Notes: generated from the sequence alone by a model not told the origin. Numbered from the stretch's first letter, positions 17,785-27,440 are shown. The stretch is 64,000 nucleotides of DNA from Scatosoma sp900555925 (GCA_959603585.1 CAUGYD010000004.1:62001-126000), one strand, 5' to 3'. Translations and numbers: made by a program.

Positions 17785-18318
17785 GTGAGTTATATTTATC
17801 ATTACCGTTCTCCGCTGGGAGGAATTACTCTTGCGAGTAATGGGGACAAGTTGCTCGGCTTATGGTTTGACGGTCAGAAATATTTCGCCGCCCGCATGCG
17901 TGGGGAGTCGGAAGAAAAAACGTTGCCCGTTTTTGAACAAACGGAAAAGTGGCTGGATATATACTTTTCGGGAAAACTTCCGAATTTTACTCCGCCTCTC
18001 GATATGAGCGGTTTGTCGCCGTTCAGAAAACGAGTGTGGGAAATTATGCTGACCATTCCGTTTGGAAATACTCGTTCATATGGAAGCATGGCAAGACAGT
18101 TGGCTGAAGAAACGGGGAAAAAGATTTCCGCACAGGCAGTGGGCGGTGCCGTCGGGCATAATGCCATTTCTTTGATTATTCCCTGCCATAGAGTAGTCGG
18201 GGAGAATGGAAGTTTAACGGGATACGCCGGCGGAATCGACAGAAAAGTTGCTTTGCTGAAATTGGAAAAAGCAGATATGGGAAATTTATATATACCAAAA
18301 AAGGGGACAGCCTTATAG
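17785..18318 (+). CDS. ogt: Methylated-DNA--protein-cysteine S-methyltransferase
   Basis: 177 residues, suicide DNA-repair protein that transfers the alkyl group from O6-methylguanine to its own cysteine. The active site IPCHRVVG is present (Cys ~134), with the family motif SAQAVGGAVGHNA and the Tyr/Arg helix GNTRSYGSMA before it. Starts at GTG 17785 behind TGAGGAGA. The C-terminal ~15 residues extend slightly past the usual end. Single gene, followed by a terminator-like hairpin. Confidence 0.93.
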   Translation: MSYIYHYRSPLGGITLASNGDKLLGLWFDGQKYFAARMRGESEEKTLPVFEQTEKWLDIYFSGKLPNFTPPLDMSGLSPFRKRVWEIMLTIPFGNTRSYGSMARQLAEETGKKISAQAVGGAVGHNAISLIIPCHRVVGENGSLTGYAGGIDRKVALLKLEKADMGNLYIPKKGTAL

Positions 18319-18415
18319 AATATCGGTGGAAAAGTTTCATAGCAGGAACGATAAAATAGGGAGAGGTGAGAGGAATTTTTAAGCATGGATTCAAAAGGTA
18401 TGAAAAGAAAAAAAT

Positions 18416-18447
18416 AAATCCGAACAGAAATGTTCGGATTTATTTGG
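18416..18447. terminator. Bidirectional terminator-like hairpin downstream of ogt
   Basis: Perfect 11-bp stem (18416-18426 with 18431-18441) and GAAA tetraloop. On the + strand ATTTGGATTT follows; on the - strand the tail is TTATTTTTTT, a better U-tract. It could therefore terminate both ways. The rest of 18450-18955 shows no convincing gene. Confidence 0.65.
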
Positions 18448-18959
18448 ATTTGGTGACCCCGGGCGGAGTCGTATCGAACCGAAAGAATGGGGAAACTGGC
18501 GTTATTTTTGTCTGAAAGAAAGTCTTCTATGTTCGTTGGATTTATAAATTTACAAAACGTGGGTAGAACAATTTTTCCGAGGCGAAAGAACAAACAGAAG
18601 ACGTTGAAGAAAAACGGAATCAAAGTTTTTTCGGCGTAGAACAGATTACGGACAGTTGAAGAGAATCATTTTGGAAAAACTGTTCAAAGGCACAAAAAGT
18701 AATGAAACAATTTGTACGGCTCGTAGGTATTTTATTTTTGTCGTACAAGTCTACGGACGGTCGACCTCCTATCCTACACAGCACGTGAAGGTAAACTGGA
18801 GGTTTTCCGTTGACTTTATTCCTATGTGTGCCGAATCGCGCTTTCAAGCACAAATAAGTGTTCCTTTTAAGCACGGAACCCCTATCTTGTAACGATGTTA
18901 CTCGTAGTTGCTCGCGCAATTCAGTCAATGTCGGTTGTTCATATTCTTTTTTGTCGTAA

Positions 18960-19614
18960 AGGTACTGTTTATTTCTTAAAATCGGTTACTCCATCTGTTG
19001 CGGTATAGATATCCACAAGTCTTTCGTTGTTGCCTGCATTGCTTCCATCGATCCTAACGGTGTTACTTCTTACAGATCTCGCCGTTTTTCCTCTTTTAAG
19101 AATGACCCGTGTTTGCTTGCCGTTTGGTTTTCGGAAAACAATCGTCGTGATGTTTATATGGAATCCACCGGTAAATACTGGCTTCACGTTCACAACATGC
19201 TTGAACAGTTTTGTAACGTTATCCTTGCTCACTCCAAGGACGTCAAAGTCATCCGTGGCAAGAAAATCGACAAGCGCGGCGCTAAGTGGATTGACGAGAT
19301 TTTCAAGCACGACCTCTTTTCTGAAAGTTTTATTCCGTCCTACGAAGTTCGGCAACTACGCAACCTCACCCGTTCGCTACAAGTTTACCAATATCTCTGT
19401 CGGTGAGAAGAACCGTGCTCAGAATAGCCTTACCGTCTTTAAGTTCGATAATGTATTTCTCGACGTGTTTGGCAAATCTGGCTCCGCCATTAAGGATATG
19501 CTTCCTGTTTGCCCAAAGGGAAATTTCAACGCCGCGTCTCTTGTTGCTCCTAAATGCCAAACTCCTATTGATAAAATCCAAGTTGCTGTTGGCGACTTTA
19601 TTTGCCCCGAATAA
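18960..19614 (+). pseudogene. Decayed IS110-family transposase
   Basis: From about 18984 one frame reads GIDIHKSFVVACIAS, then NNRRDVYMESTGKYW, RGKKIDKRGAKWIDEIFKHDL and FIPSYEVRQLRNLTR, the N-terminal DEDD-type (IS110) catalytic domain including the initial Asp. Around 19375 the similarity moves to the +1 frame (YKFTNISVGEKNRAQN, DVFGKSGSAIKDML, CQTPIDKIQ) and stops at TAA 19612-19614, where a glutamine codon would be expected. No start codon is present and the C-terminal serine-containing domain is not recognisable. An inactive remnant. Confidence 0.85.
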
Positions 19615-20144
19615 ATGTCTAAACTCGCATTATCCGTTCCCACCTTACACCTCCGAATTTTTACCGCTCTCACACCACCGTTCCGCAAGGACATGTTTTT
19701 CCGCTCACGGCCGCCATTGCTTTACTAAAATCTCCGCGGTTATGTAATTGCTGATTCGGACAGTGTGCTGCCCTAACTGTCATACCTATAAAAACTCTCG
19801 CCTAAGTCCGCTCTCGACTTGGGCTTTTTTATCGTACCTTCTTTCTTCTTTGTTTCAAACTTCTTCTATTGGTTTTATTATATCAAACTTTTCGGCTAAA
19901 ATAAATCCTTGAGAAAAATTTGTCATATTTATTGGAAAAAAACAAGAATTGAAGAGATAGCGGAATATTGTCGCCTTTTCATTCGATAAGTTTAGGGTAA
20001 AAAATGGGTTTTTCTTTTTAGAGTGGAGCACGTCTTGGTGGGCTAGATTACGGTGGGCAGGAATGGCAGGGAAAGATGGGAAAGGAACGGAAAAAATAGG
20101 GAGAAAATAAAAAATGCTGGAAAAACTAGCGGGAATAGAAAGGG
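19615..20144. other. Intergenic stretch between IS110 remnant and AraC gene
   Basis: No credible gene. The first 150 bp may be further decayed transposase sequence. A terminator lies at 19800-19831; the rest is AT-rich with no motif I can support. Confidence 0.6.
19800..19831 (+). terminator. Rho-independent terminator after the IS110 remnant
   Basis: Stem GCCTAAGTC/GACTTGGGC (one G-U pair), loop CGCTCTC, followed by six T. Probably belonged to the inserted element or its former neighbour. Confidence 0.8.
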
Positions 20145-20999
20145 TTATTGATAATGGCTGGGTGGAATTCCGAAAAATTTTTCGAATGCGCGCGAAAAGG
20201 TGTGAATACACGAATATTGCAACAGTTCTGCCGTTTTAGTAACGCTTGTTCCTGAGGACAAAAGTTCGGTTGCCTTTTCCATACGCTTGTTGAGGAAATA
20301 TTTGTTCAGCGTCATATTCATGATTTTTTGAAAATTGCGTTCGATATACTGATAATTATAATGCAATACTCTTTCCAGTTCGGTAAGAGATTTCATTTTT
20401 AAAATATTCTGTTCAATATACCTTGCCGTTTGGTAAGCCAGATAGTCAGCATCCTTTTTGTCAATATGGTAGTTATTTGTGTCGGTATTAGTAAGATGCC
20501 GGAATGCTTTGACGATTACCATCTTCAGCAGCGAGCCAAGCATAGGAGAGAGAAAAGGGGGTTTTTCGGATATTTCCGTCAGCATGTCGGCAAAATTTTC
20601 TTTCAACGTTTTGTCATTGAAAATGCGTTGTTCCTTGCCGAGCGGTCGGGGCCCGGAAAATAATTGGGTGTGGATATTGTCGATATTGACGTCCCTCGAC
20701 ATATAGGCCACATAACAAAATCGGAGAGGTTGAGCGAGGTCAGACACAATACGGTGATTTTCGCCGGGTATCGACCAGTAACAGTCGTACTGGCCGACGG
20801 AGATGGGAGAACCGTCCGTATAAACGATGCCTTTGCCTTCAAGGACGAAAGTGAACTCGAAAAAATTTTGGGGATGTTCTGGCACTTCCGATGTATGTGA
20901 GCAATAGATTTCCCCTAACTGATAAACCAACGAATTTTCGCAGGGAATGGGGGCAAGCAGAAATAAATTATCAAAATGATACTTTGAATTGTATGCCAT
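20145..20999 (-). CDS. AraC-family transcriptional regulator
   Basis: 284 residues. An N-terminal cupin-like effector domain (EFTFVLEGKGIVYTDG, then SIPGENHRI) is followed by a C-terminal double helix-turn-helix (SLTELERVLHYNYQYIERNF; SVTKTAELLQYSCIHTFSRAF; GIPPSHYQ). Divergent from the oxidoreductase operon that begins at 21159, with operator-like repeats between. Likely a sugar-responsive activator of that operon. Confidence 0.93.
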   Translation of the reverse strand: MAYNSKYHFDNLFLLAPIPCENSLVYQLGEIYCSHTSEVPEHPQNFFEFTFVLEGKGIVYTDGSPISVGQYDCYWSIPGENHRIVSDLAQPLRFCYVAYMSRDVNIDNIHTQLFSGPRPLGKEQRIFNDKTLKENFADMLTEISEKPPFLSPMLGSLLKMVIVKAFRHLTNTDTNNYHIDKKDADYLAYQTARYIEQNILKMKSLTELERVLHYNYQYIERNFQKIMNMTLNKYFLNKRMEKATELLSSGTSVTKTAELLQYSCIHTFSRAFEKFFGIPPSHYQ

Positions 21000-21046
21000 A
21001 TTTATATTATAGCATACCTTTTTCTGTTTGTAAATATCTGTAATCT

Positions 21047-21136
21047 AAATTTATCATGAAAAGAAAAAATTGACGAAAAATGATAAATTTTCGATTTTAA
21101 ATTATCAAAGACAAAACGGGTATTCTATATTATAAT
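21047..21136. promoter_or_regulatory. Divergent control region with AraC-type operator candidates
   Basis: AAATTTATCAT (21047-21057) and its exact reverse complement ATGATAAATTT (21080-21090) are 22 bp apart, and a third half-site AAATTATCA lies at 21099-21107. A TATAAT at 21131-21136 faces the oxidoreductase operon but has no good -35 box (AAGACA at 21108-21113). A site next to a missing -35 element is the arrangement expected for activation by an AraC protein. Confidence 0.6.
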
Positions 21137-21158
21137 ATTATCGGGATTGAAGAGAGAA

Positions 21159-22397
21159 ATGGTAAAGACAGTTATAATGGGATTCGGTAATCGGGGAAGC
21201 CAGTATGCCGATCTGATACAAAAAAACGGCCGCGGAGAAGTGGCGGCCGTCATAGACCCACGGGCAGAGGCTCGGGCGCTGGCTGCGGAAAAATTCGGGA
21301 TTTCCGAAAACAAGCTGTTTGCGTCAGAGGATGCCTTTTACCGTTCCGGAACAGCCGTTACGGCGGCGATCATTGCTTCGTCGGACAAAGAGCATTTTGC
21401 GATGACAGAGAGGGCGTTAAAATCGGAGTTGGACGTATTGGTAGAAAAGCCCATATCCCCTTCGGAAAAAGAATGTCGGAAGTTGGATAAATTGGCTGAA
21501 AAGACGGGGCGACTGGTGATGGTATGTCACGTATTGAGATATAGCCTATTTTACCGCAAATTGTGGGAGATCATTAAAAGTGGTGAAATAGGAGACATTG
21601 TCAGCGTAAGACAATCGGAAAGTGTAGCCTATTGGCGGGCAGCGCACGGGTACGTACGCGGACCGTGGGCGGCGGCGGAAAAGAGCGGGCCGATGATTTT
21701 AACTAAAAGTTGTCACGATTTGGATATTCTCATCGCTTTAGTGGGAAAAAAGTGCCTTTCTGTGAGTTCATACGGCGGATTGTCTTATTTTAGAAAGGAG
21801 AATGCCTTATCGACAGCAGAATACTGCGGTGAGTGTCCTAAAAAGGCGCGCGAGAGATGCCCGTTTGACGCCTATCAGATATATGGGCGGCATTCGGGGT
21901 ACATAGACGGGAATCGTTTCGACAGGCGCACGTATAACGAAGAAGCTCTTATAAGAGCTATAGAGGCAAATCCAAAATTGAGCAGATGTGTATTCCGTTG
22001 CGGTAACGACGTGGTGGATCACCAGGTGGTGAATCTGTTATTTGAAGACGGAGTAACTGCTCAGTTTTCAATGATGTCGCTGGCAGCGAAGGATAATAGA
22101 AAAATCGTCATAAATGGCACGGCGGGAGAGATATCCGGAGATTTTGAAGATTCGAAGATATGCGTCATGAAATTTGGGAAGCCGATAAAAGAGGTAAACT
22201 TGAAAAAAGCGAGCGACGAGGCCGGTTGCCACGGCGGCGGGGATGCGGGACTTATTGAGGATTTCTTGGCCTGTGCAGAGCATAAGGGCAGGGAGGACGA
22301 ATGGAGAACGGGACTCAAAGAGGCATTGGAAAGTCATTATATCGCGTTTGCGGCCGAAGAAAGCCGGTTGGCGAACGGGAAAGAAATAAAATTATAA
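21159..22397 (+). CDS. Gfo/Idh/MocA-family oxidoreductase with cysteine cluster
   Basis: 412 residues, NAD(P)-dependent sugar or cyclitol dehydrogenase-like protein. Rossmann motif MGFGNRG near the N-terminus; VEKPISPSEKE is the conserved EKP motif that contributes to catalysis. An insert near residue 225 contains CGECPKKARERCPFDA, a four-cysteine cluster seen in a subset of this family and probably metal-binding (inference). Start ATG 21159 follows GAAGAGAG; the TTG at 21147 is less likely. First gene of a six-gene operon. Confidence 0.85.
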   Translation: MVKTVIMGFGNRGSQYADLIQKNGRGEVAAVIDPRAEARALAAEKFGISENKLFASEDAFYRSGTAVTAAIIASSDKEHFAMTERALKSELDVLVEKPISPSEKECRKLDKLAEKTGRLVMVCHVLRYSLFYRKLWEIIKSGEIGDIVSVRQSESVAYWRAAHGYVRGPWAAAEKSGPMILTKSCHDLDILIALVGKKCLSVSSYGGLSYFRKENALSTAEYCGECPKKARERCPFDAYQIYGRHSGYIDGNRFDRRTYNEEALIRAIEANPKLSRCVFRCGNDVVDHQVVNLLFEDGVTAQFSMMSLAAKDNRKIVINGTAGEISGDFEDSKICVMKFGKPIKEVNLKKASDEAGCHGGGDAGLIEDFLACAEHKGREDEWRTGLKEALESHYIAFAAEESRLANGKEIKL

Positions 22398-22419
22398 GGC
22401 TCAAAAGGAGAAAAAAGTC

Positions 22420-23478
22420 ATGAAAAAACAGAATGTCATTGCCGTAATCGGTTGCGGCAATATTGCTAACGGCGCACATTTTCCCGCGCTTTCAGCGATA
22501 AAGAATGTACGTATCAAGTATGCCGTCGACCTCATTAAAGATCGTGCGGAAAACGCCAGGGAAAAGTATGGTTGTGAGCAGGCGATCGTCGATTATAAGA
22601 TCGCCTTGGCTGATCCCGAAGTGGAGTCCGTGTATGTACTTACCCCCAATTATGCGCATTACACCGTTACCATGGACGCATTGAATGCGGGCAAGCATGT
22701 ATTCTGCGAAAAGCCCGTTACAGTCAATTATAAGTTGTCCGCGGAGATGCAGGCGCTGGCCAACGAAAAGGGACTGATGCTGAATATCGGCGTCTGTAAC
22801 CGTTACCAAAAATCGGTTGAACTGTTGAAGGATATGGCGGAAAAGGGAGAGTTCGGTGAGATCTATCATGTGTACTGCTCGTTCAGAAATCATCGCAGCA
22901 TTCCTGGATTGGGCGGAGATTTTACCACCAAAGCCAAGTCGGGAGGCGGCGTTTTGATCGACTGGGGGGTACATTTCCTCGACCTTATTATGTACATCAT
23001 TGATGCGAAAGTAAAGACAGTATCCGCTAACTGCTATAACAAGCTGGCGAAAAACATTGGCGATTACGTATATACGGGGATGTGGGCTGGGCCGGCAAAA
23101 CCGGACGGAATCAACGACGTGGAAGAATTCGTCACTGGATTTGTGCGGACGGACAAGGCGAGTATTTCTTTGAATGGGGCTTGGGCGCAGAACATCGACA
23201 AGAACGAAATGTTTATCGATTTTCTCGGCGATAAAGCGGGCGCGAGATTAGAATACGGAGGGAAATTTATTCTGTATAGAAGTAACAACGGGTTGTTGGA
23301 GACGATTTCGCCCGACTATGTTATTCCGAATATGTACGAAGAAGAGGACAAGGCATTTTTTGCAGCTATCGAAAGCGGCTTAAAGACTCGCAGCCATATC
23401 GACAACGTTATAGAAACTGCAAAGGTGATGGATGCCATTTACGCGTCGGCGAAGGAAGGAAAGGAAGTTGTTCTGTAA
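22420..23478 (+). CDS. Gfo/Idh/MocA-family oxidoreductase
   Basis: 352 residues. Rossmann motif VIGCGNIANGAHFPAL, conserved FCEKPVTVNY (EKP lysine ~97) and a barrel-domain GGGVLIDWGVHFLDL with the usual histidine. Related to inositol and glucose-fructose dehydrogenases. Lies 22 bp after the previous oxidoreductase with an AAAAGGAG site. Together with its neighbours it suggests stepwise oxidation and isomerisation of an unusual sugar or inositol. Confidence 0.88.
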   Translation: MKKQNVIAVIGCGNIANGAHFPALSAIKNVRIKYAVDLIKDRAENAREKYGCEQAIVDYKIALADPEVESVYVLTPNYAHYTVTMDALNAGKHVFCEKPVTVNYKLSAEMQALANEKGLMLNIGVCNRYQKSVELLKDMAEKGEFGEIYHVYCSFRNHRSIPGLGGDFTTKAKSGGGVLIDWGVHFLDLIMYIIDAKVKTVSANCYNKLAKNIGDYVYTGMWAGPAKPDGINDVEEFVTGFVRTDKASISLNGAWAQNIDKNEMFIDFLGDKAGARLEYGGKFILYRSNNGLLETISPDYVIPNMYEEEDKAFFAAIESGLKTRSHIDNVIETAKVMDAIYASAKEGKEVVL

Positions 23479-23487
23479 GGAGAAATT

Positions 23488-24330
23488 ATGAAAAAAATAG
23501 GATTTATCGATTTTTATCTCAGCGAGTGGCACGCGAACAATTATCCCGGTTGGATTAAGGAGAGCTGCGAAAAGACGGGAAAAGAATTTACTGTGGCGTA
23601 TGCTTGGGCGGAATTAGACCAATCTCCGTCTGACGGAATGACGAGTGCAGAGTGGTGCAGGAAGTTCGGATGTGAGCTGTGCGGCAGTATCGAAGAAGTA
23701 TGCGAAAAGAGCGATTATATCATCATTCTTTCCCCGGACAATCCCGAAAAGCATCTGTCTTATGCAGAGAGAGTTCTGAAATTTGGGAAACCTACTTATA
23801 TAGATAAGACGTTTGCCCCCGACTTGGAAACGGCGAAGAAAATTTTTAAGCTAGCTAAAGAGTATAAAACTCCCATGTTCAGCGCCTCGGCTTTAGGTTT
23901 TGCGGACGAACTGAAATCTTTCGCCTCGCCCGTCAAGTCAGTGATATCCACCGGGGGTGGCGGAGCGTTAGAGCGGTACTGTGTGCATCAGCTGGAAATG
24001 ATTGTCACTCTGATGGGCTGCGGGGCGAAGCGCGCAATAGCGGCCTGCGTGGGGGAGAATACCTCTGTGTCTATCGATTACGGAGACGGCAGGGCAGCGG
24101 TGTTAAACTATTCTCCTTCTTACGATTTTTCAGTGAGCATCGACAACGGGAAGGAAGTAAAATTCACGCCCATTCGTTCCGAGTTCTTCAAAAATCTCAT
24201 CAAGAGCGTGCTGGAATTATTTGAAACAGGCATACCGGCATTAAGCAGAGAGCATACCTTGGAAGTGATGGCGGTGCGTGACGGCGTACTGAAAGCGCAG
24301 AAAAACCGTTGCGAGTGGGTGAAGATATGA
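23488..24330 (+). CDS. Gfo/Idh/MocA-like protein, divergent
   Basis: 280 residues. The N-terminus lacks the classic GxGxxG (IGFIDFYLSEWHANNYPGW instead), but residues ~100-120 read KPTYIDKTFAPDLETA, equivalent to the EKP segment, and the layout follows the family. Loss of the glycine motif means NAD binding is doubtful; it may be a non-catalytic partner. It overlaps the next gene by ATGA. Confidence 0.65.
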   Translation: MKKIGFIDFYLSEWHANNYPGWIKESCEKTGKEFTVAYAWAELDQSPSDGMTSAEWCRKFGCELCGSIEEVCEKSDYIIILSPDNPEKHLSYAERVLKFGKPTYIDKTFAPDLETAKKIFKLAKEYKTPMFSASALGFADELKSFASPVKSVISTGGGGALERYCVHQLEMIVTLMGCGAKRAIAACVGENTSVSIDYGDGRAAVLNYSPSYDFSVSIDNGKEVKFTPIRSEFFKNLIKSVLELFETGIPALSREHTLEVMAVRDGVLKAQKNRCEWVKI

Positions 24331-25166
24331 AAAAAGGTGTATTGCTGGAAAGTTTCAGAAAACCGTTTAGGGAAAGCGTGAAGGAAGCCGCAGTTTTAGG
24401 TTTGGACGGCGTGCAGATTTTTGCCAAAAGCGACGCAGTACATGACGGAATGACTGCTACCGAGGTAAAGGAAGTGAAGCGCATTTTGGATGGGGAGGGG
24501 CTGGAAGTGTCCGCTTTGTGCGGGGACTTTGGGTGCAGAATGTATTATTATCCTAATGAAATGCGAGAGGAAATTGAGCGGGAGAAACGGATTTTAGACC
24601 TGGCAAAGGAGTTGGGAACCAATATTGTGACGACGCATATCGGCGTAGTTCCCGAGGATTTCAATACCGAAGAGTATGAAAATATGGCGAAAGTATGTCG
24701 TGAATTGGCTGGTTTTGCGGACAGCCTCGACGGACATTTTGCAGTGGAAACAGGGCCGGAGCCTTCCGCAAGGCTGAAGCGTTTCCTGGATATGCTAGAA
24801 AGCCGAGGAGTGGGCGTTAATCTCGACCCTGCAAATCTCGTAATGGTGTCGGCGGATGATCCCGTCGAGGCCGTATATAATCTCAAAGACTATATCGTGC
24901 ATACGCACGCTAAGGACGGAATCCTGCTGAAAAAGATTGACGCAAGGCGCATTTATTTGCCTACCGTTACTCACGTCGACCCGGTAAACTTCGACGAATG
25001 CTTCAAGGAATTGCCCTTGGGCGAAGGGAACGTACCTTGGAAGCATTACCTTTCGGCCTTGAAAGCAATAGGGTACGATGGATATCTGACTATCGAGAGA
25101 GAAGTGGGGGAAAATCCCGAGAAAGATATTTCTGCTGCGGTGAAATTTTTAGGCGAATTGATATAA
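24327..25166 (+). CDS. Sugar phosphate isomerase/epimerase (xylose isomerase-like TIM barrel)
   Basis: 279 residues. AP endonuclease 2-type barrel: strands LGLDGVQIF, NIVTTHIG, FAVETGPEP, GVNLDPANLVM, VHTHAKDG and YLTIEREVGE carry the metal ligands (Glu, Asp, His, Glu). Such proteins interconvert ketose and aldose forms or act in inositol catabolism. Start ATG 24327 overlaps the stop of the previous gene, so translation is coupled. Confidence 0.85.
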   Translation: MKKGVLLESFRKPFRESVKEAAVLGLDGVQIFAKSDAVHDGMTATEVKEVKRILDGEGLEVSALCGDFGCRMYYYPNEMREEIEREKRILDLAKELGTNIVTTHIGVVPEDFNTEEYENMAKVCRELAGFADSLDGHFAVETGPEPSARLKRFLDMLESRGVGVNLDPANLVMVSADDPVEAVYNLKDYIVHTHAKDGILLKKIDARRIYLPTVTHVDPVNFDECFKELPLGEGNVPWKHYLSALKAIGYDGYLTIEREVGENPEKDISAAVKFLGELI

Positions 25167-25203
25167 AATAAAAAAGTCGGAAAAATTTGCTTTATAACGG
25201 TCG

Positions 25204-25243
25204 AAAGGGTACCCTTTCTTTGTTGGCTTTGCCAACAAAGAAA
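25204..25243 (+). promoter_or_regulatory. Two adjoining palindromes in the leader of the surface-protein gene
   Basis: A 14-bp palindrome (AAAGGGTACCCTTT, 25204-25217) runs directly into a perfect 13-bp stem with a three-base loop (25215-25227 with 25231-25243). They lie 22-60 bp before ATG 25265. No T-run follows on the + strand. A transcript-stabilising or protein-binding leader is more likely than termination. Confidence 0.55.
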
Positions 25244-25264
25244 AACATTTGAGGAGAAAGTGAT

Positions 25265-27070
25265 ATGAAAAATAAGGTTATGAAATGGCTAACTGTAGTG
25301 TATGCGTTTGCTTTGATTTTTGGCCCGTTTGCGGGCTGGGCAAGCGAAAAGGCCATGGCGGCCGGGGATGGTATTCTGAGTAACGCTGTCGAAGATTATA
25401 CCAAAGCGGACGGGACGTTGAAAATGCTGAACGGAGAAACTAAGGGCGAGCAGAGAGAGTTTACTCAGGCGAACGATGCGGGAGCAGTAGACGGAAAGGC
25501 ATTCCGTTTCGATTTGCCTACGAATACCACCTACCTGTCCGACACGGTAATTTTCGGGGAGTCCGTGGCGGTGTCCGGATCCGGCGGGATTGTGATACGA
25601 ATATATGCACACCTGTCCAATGACGGGCGGTATAGCTTGGCCGCAGGCGGTATCCGATTTTATGGCGTGGGTGCGGACGGGCATACGGCCGGGTATCTTC
25701 TGTCGGAAAATATAGAGCAAAACCAATGGGTGTCGGTGCGGCTGACGGAGGCGGAAGCGGAGGCCATAGCGGATGAGAACGGAGAAATAAGTGGATTCAT
25801 GATAGGCGCCGGTCTGAATATCGAGGAAGAGGACGTCAACCCGTATATTCTTATCGATTATGTGGCTGAGGCGGAAGAACGCGTGGTGAAGCTGGACGAC
25901 GAAGAACTTATTGTCATTAATGGCATGACTGTGGGAGTTCCCCAGATTCCGGAAGAGAAGGACGGGAAAGTATTCTGTGGATGGCTGACGATAACCGGGA
26001 AGTCTTTTGATTTTTCGTGTCCGGTACTGAACGACGTATCTTTAACGTCCTATTGGAGAGAAACAAAGGACGGCTTTATCGCCGAGGGACTGTATGAGGG
26101 GACGGACGGGAATATTTTTGTATTTGAGGACGGCAGTGTTAAGGTACCGGAAAGTGCCCTGAAAGGTCAGGTGATCGGATATGCGCATACGGCAGATGAT
26201 ATCCTTGTAGTATACACGACGGCAGGAATGGGCGTGACTCTGTTTGACCTTTCGGAAGATTCCGAAAATTACGAGAGAGCGGAAAATAGCCATAAAATCG
26301 TGTATCGGACGGGTTTGCCTGAAAAGGATATCATCGAATATGTGAAGGACGGTCAAAAGACGAAAGCTCCCGAAGTGGAACGCTCCGGATACGTACTGAC
26401 GGACTGGATGAATGGCAAAACTCCCTTTGACTTCAATATCGTTATCGAAGCAGATTATACGTTAACGGCAGCATGGGGTTACGAAGAAGCTGCGGATTCC
26501 GGGGCGTTTTTCGGATTTTATTACGATTCGGCGTCAGATATCATAATAGAGTTGAAAAAGGATAACGCTGCGGTTTACGACGGCGAAAACTGTGAGTATT
26601 ATATTTTGAGCTCGCACGAGATCATATTCGAAAAAGCGGACGGGGTGATGTCCGGGACAGCATATTTTAGTCGGCTGGATCTGAATGGGGACTTTATTCG
26701 TTTGCAGGATTGTTACGTGACTTTCTACGACGGCGAAGAGATACTGGAAGCCACCCGTCTGGGGCGGCAGACGGTAACGGCGGCTACGGGTTGGAAAGTC
26801 CCCGAGAAAGTGGTCGACCCCGTAAAAGAAGGATTTATCTTCGTCGGCTGGGTATTGGAGGACGGATCGACTTTCGATTTCAATGCCGTGGTGCCGGGAG
26901 GATTGAACGTATTGGCGCGCTGGGAGAAAGACTCCAACTATGTCGAGAATGAAAATGAAGAAAATTCCGGTACGGAAGAAAAGAAAGGCTGCGGTAGTGC
27001 GGCATCGTTCGTATCGGTTATCAGCGCGGCATTGGTGCTCGCTCTCGTAAGGAGAAAGAACAGTGACTGA
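25265..27070 (+). CDS. Surface protein with InlB-type (Flg_new) repeats and GCGS anchor
   Basis: 601 residues. Signal peptide to ~31 (WASEKAMAAG). Three Listeria-Bacteroides-type repeats are visible: GWLTITGKSFDFSCPV (~240), DWMNGKTPFDFNIVI (~380), GWVLEDGSTFDFNAVV (~525), each closing with a tryptophan strand such as LTAAWG. The C-terminus is EKKGCGSAAS, a hydrophobic helix and RRKNSD, the same anchor pattern as at 3270-4067. Probably a cell-wall or membrane-anchored adhesin or glycan-binding protein, encoded with a sugar transport and catabolic operon. The next gene starts within its last codons (8-bp overlap). Confidence 0.75.
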   Translation: MKNKVMKWLTVVYAFALIFGPFAGWASEKAMAAGDGILSNAVEDYTKADGTLKMLNGETKGEQREFTQANDAGAVDGKAFRFDLPTNTTYLSDTVIFGESVAVSGSGGIVIRIYAHLSNDGRYSLAAGGIRFYGVGADGHTAGYLLSENIEQNQWVSVRLTEAEAEAIADENGEISGFMIGAGLNIEEEDVNPYILIDYVAEAEERVVKLDDEELIVINGMTVGVPQIPEEKDGKVFCGWLTITGKSFDFSCPVLNDVSLTSYWRETKDGFIAEGLYEGTDGNIFVFEDGSVKVPESALKGQVIGYAHTADDILVVYTTAGMGVTLFDLSEDSENYERAENSHKIVYRTGLPEKDIIEYVKDGQKTKAPEVERSGYVLTDWMNGKTPFDFNIVIEADYTLTAAWGYEEAADSGAFFGFYYDSASDIIIELKKDNAAVYDGENCEYYILSSHEIIFEKADGVMSGTAYFSRLDLNGDFIRLQDCYVTFYDGEEILEATRLGRQTVTAATGWKVPEKVVDPVKEGFIFVGWVLEDGSTFDFNAVVPGGLNVLARWEKDSNYVENENEENSGTEEKKGCGSAASFVSVISAALVLALVRRKNSD

Positions 27071-27440
27071 GGTTAAAAAGAAAAAGATGCCGTTACAGCG
27101 GGTGATATTTATCATAATATTCCTCATCCTGCCTGTGTTGAATTTTTTGATATTTTATGTGTACGTAAATATAGACGCTTTCTTAATGGCTTTTCAGCTG
27201 CGTAACAATACAGGGAGACTGTACTGGACACTGGAAAACTTCTCCCGTTTGTTTGAAGATTTCAGGACAGACGGAGAAGTGTCGCTCGCGGTGGTAAACA
27301 CGATAAAAACTTTCATTATCAGTATCGCGATGTTCTTCGTCGGGTTTTTCGTTTCTTACTTTTTGTATAAGAAGATTTTCTTGCATAACGTGTTGCGCAT
27401 TTTATTGTTCCTACCCAGCATCATCGTGGCGACGCTATAA
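27063..27440 (+). pseudogene. Truncated sugar ABC permease (N-terminal 125 codons)
   Basis: Starts at GTG 27063 behind AAGGAG. It encodes the first helices of a MalF-type permease (LPVLNFLIFYVYVNIDAFLMAF; later LRILLFLPSIIVATL) and then ends at TAA 27438-27440. Comparison with the permease at 164-1183, where the matching LPSMIS strand continues for about 190 more residues, shows that over half the protein, including the EAA loop, is missing. Integrase sequence begins at the break. The remainder is nowhere in the window, so this transporter cannot work. Confidence 0.85.

Noticed and set aside
18451..18490. tRNA 3'-end-like sequence (TGGTGACCCC… on the + strand)
   Set aside because: The T-arm does not pair and no D-arm or anticodon arm follows, so I cannot support a tRNA or tRNA remnant.
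18620..18928. Open frames on both strands upstream of the IS110 remnant
   Set aside because: No ribosome site, no motif, overlapping each other; probably noncoding or decayed DNA.
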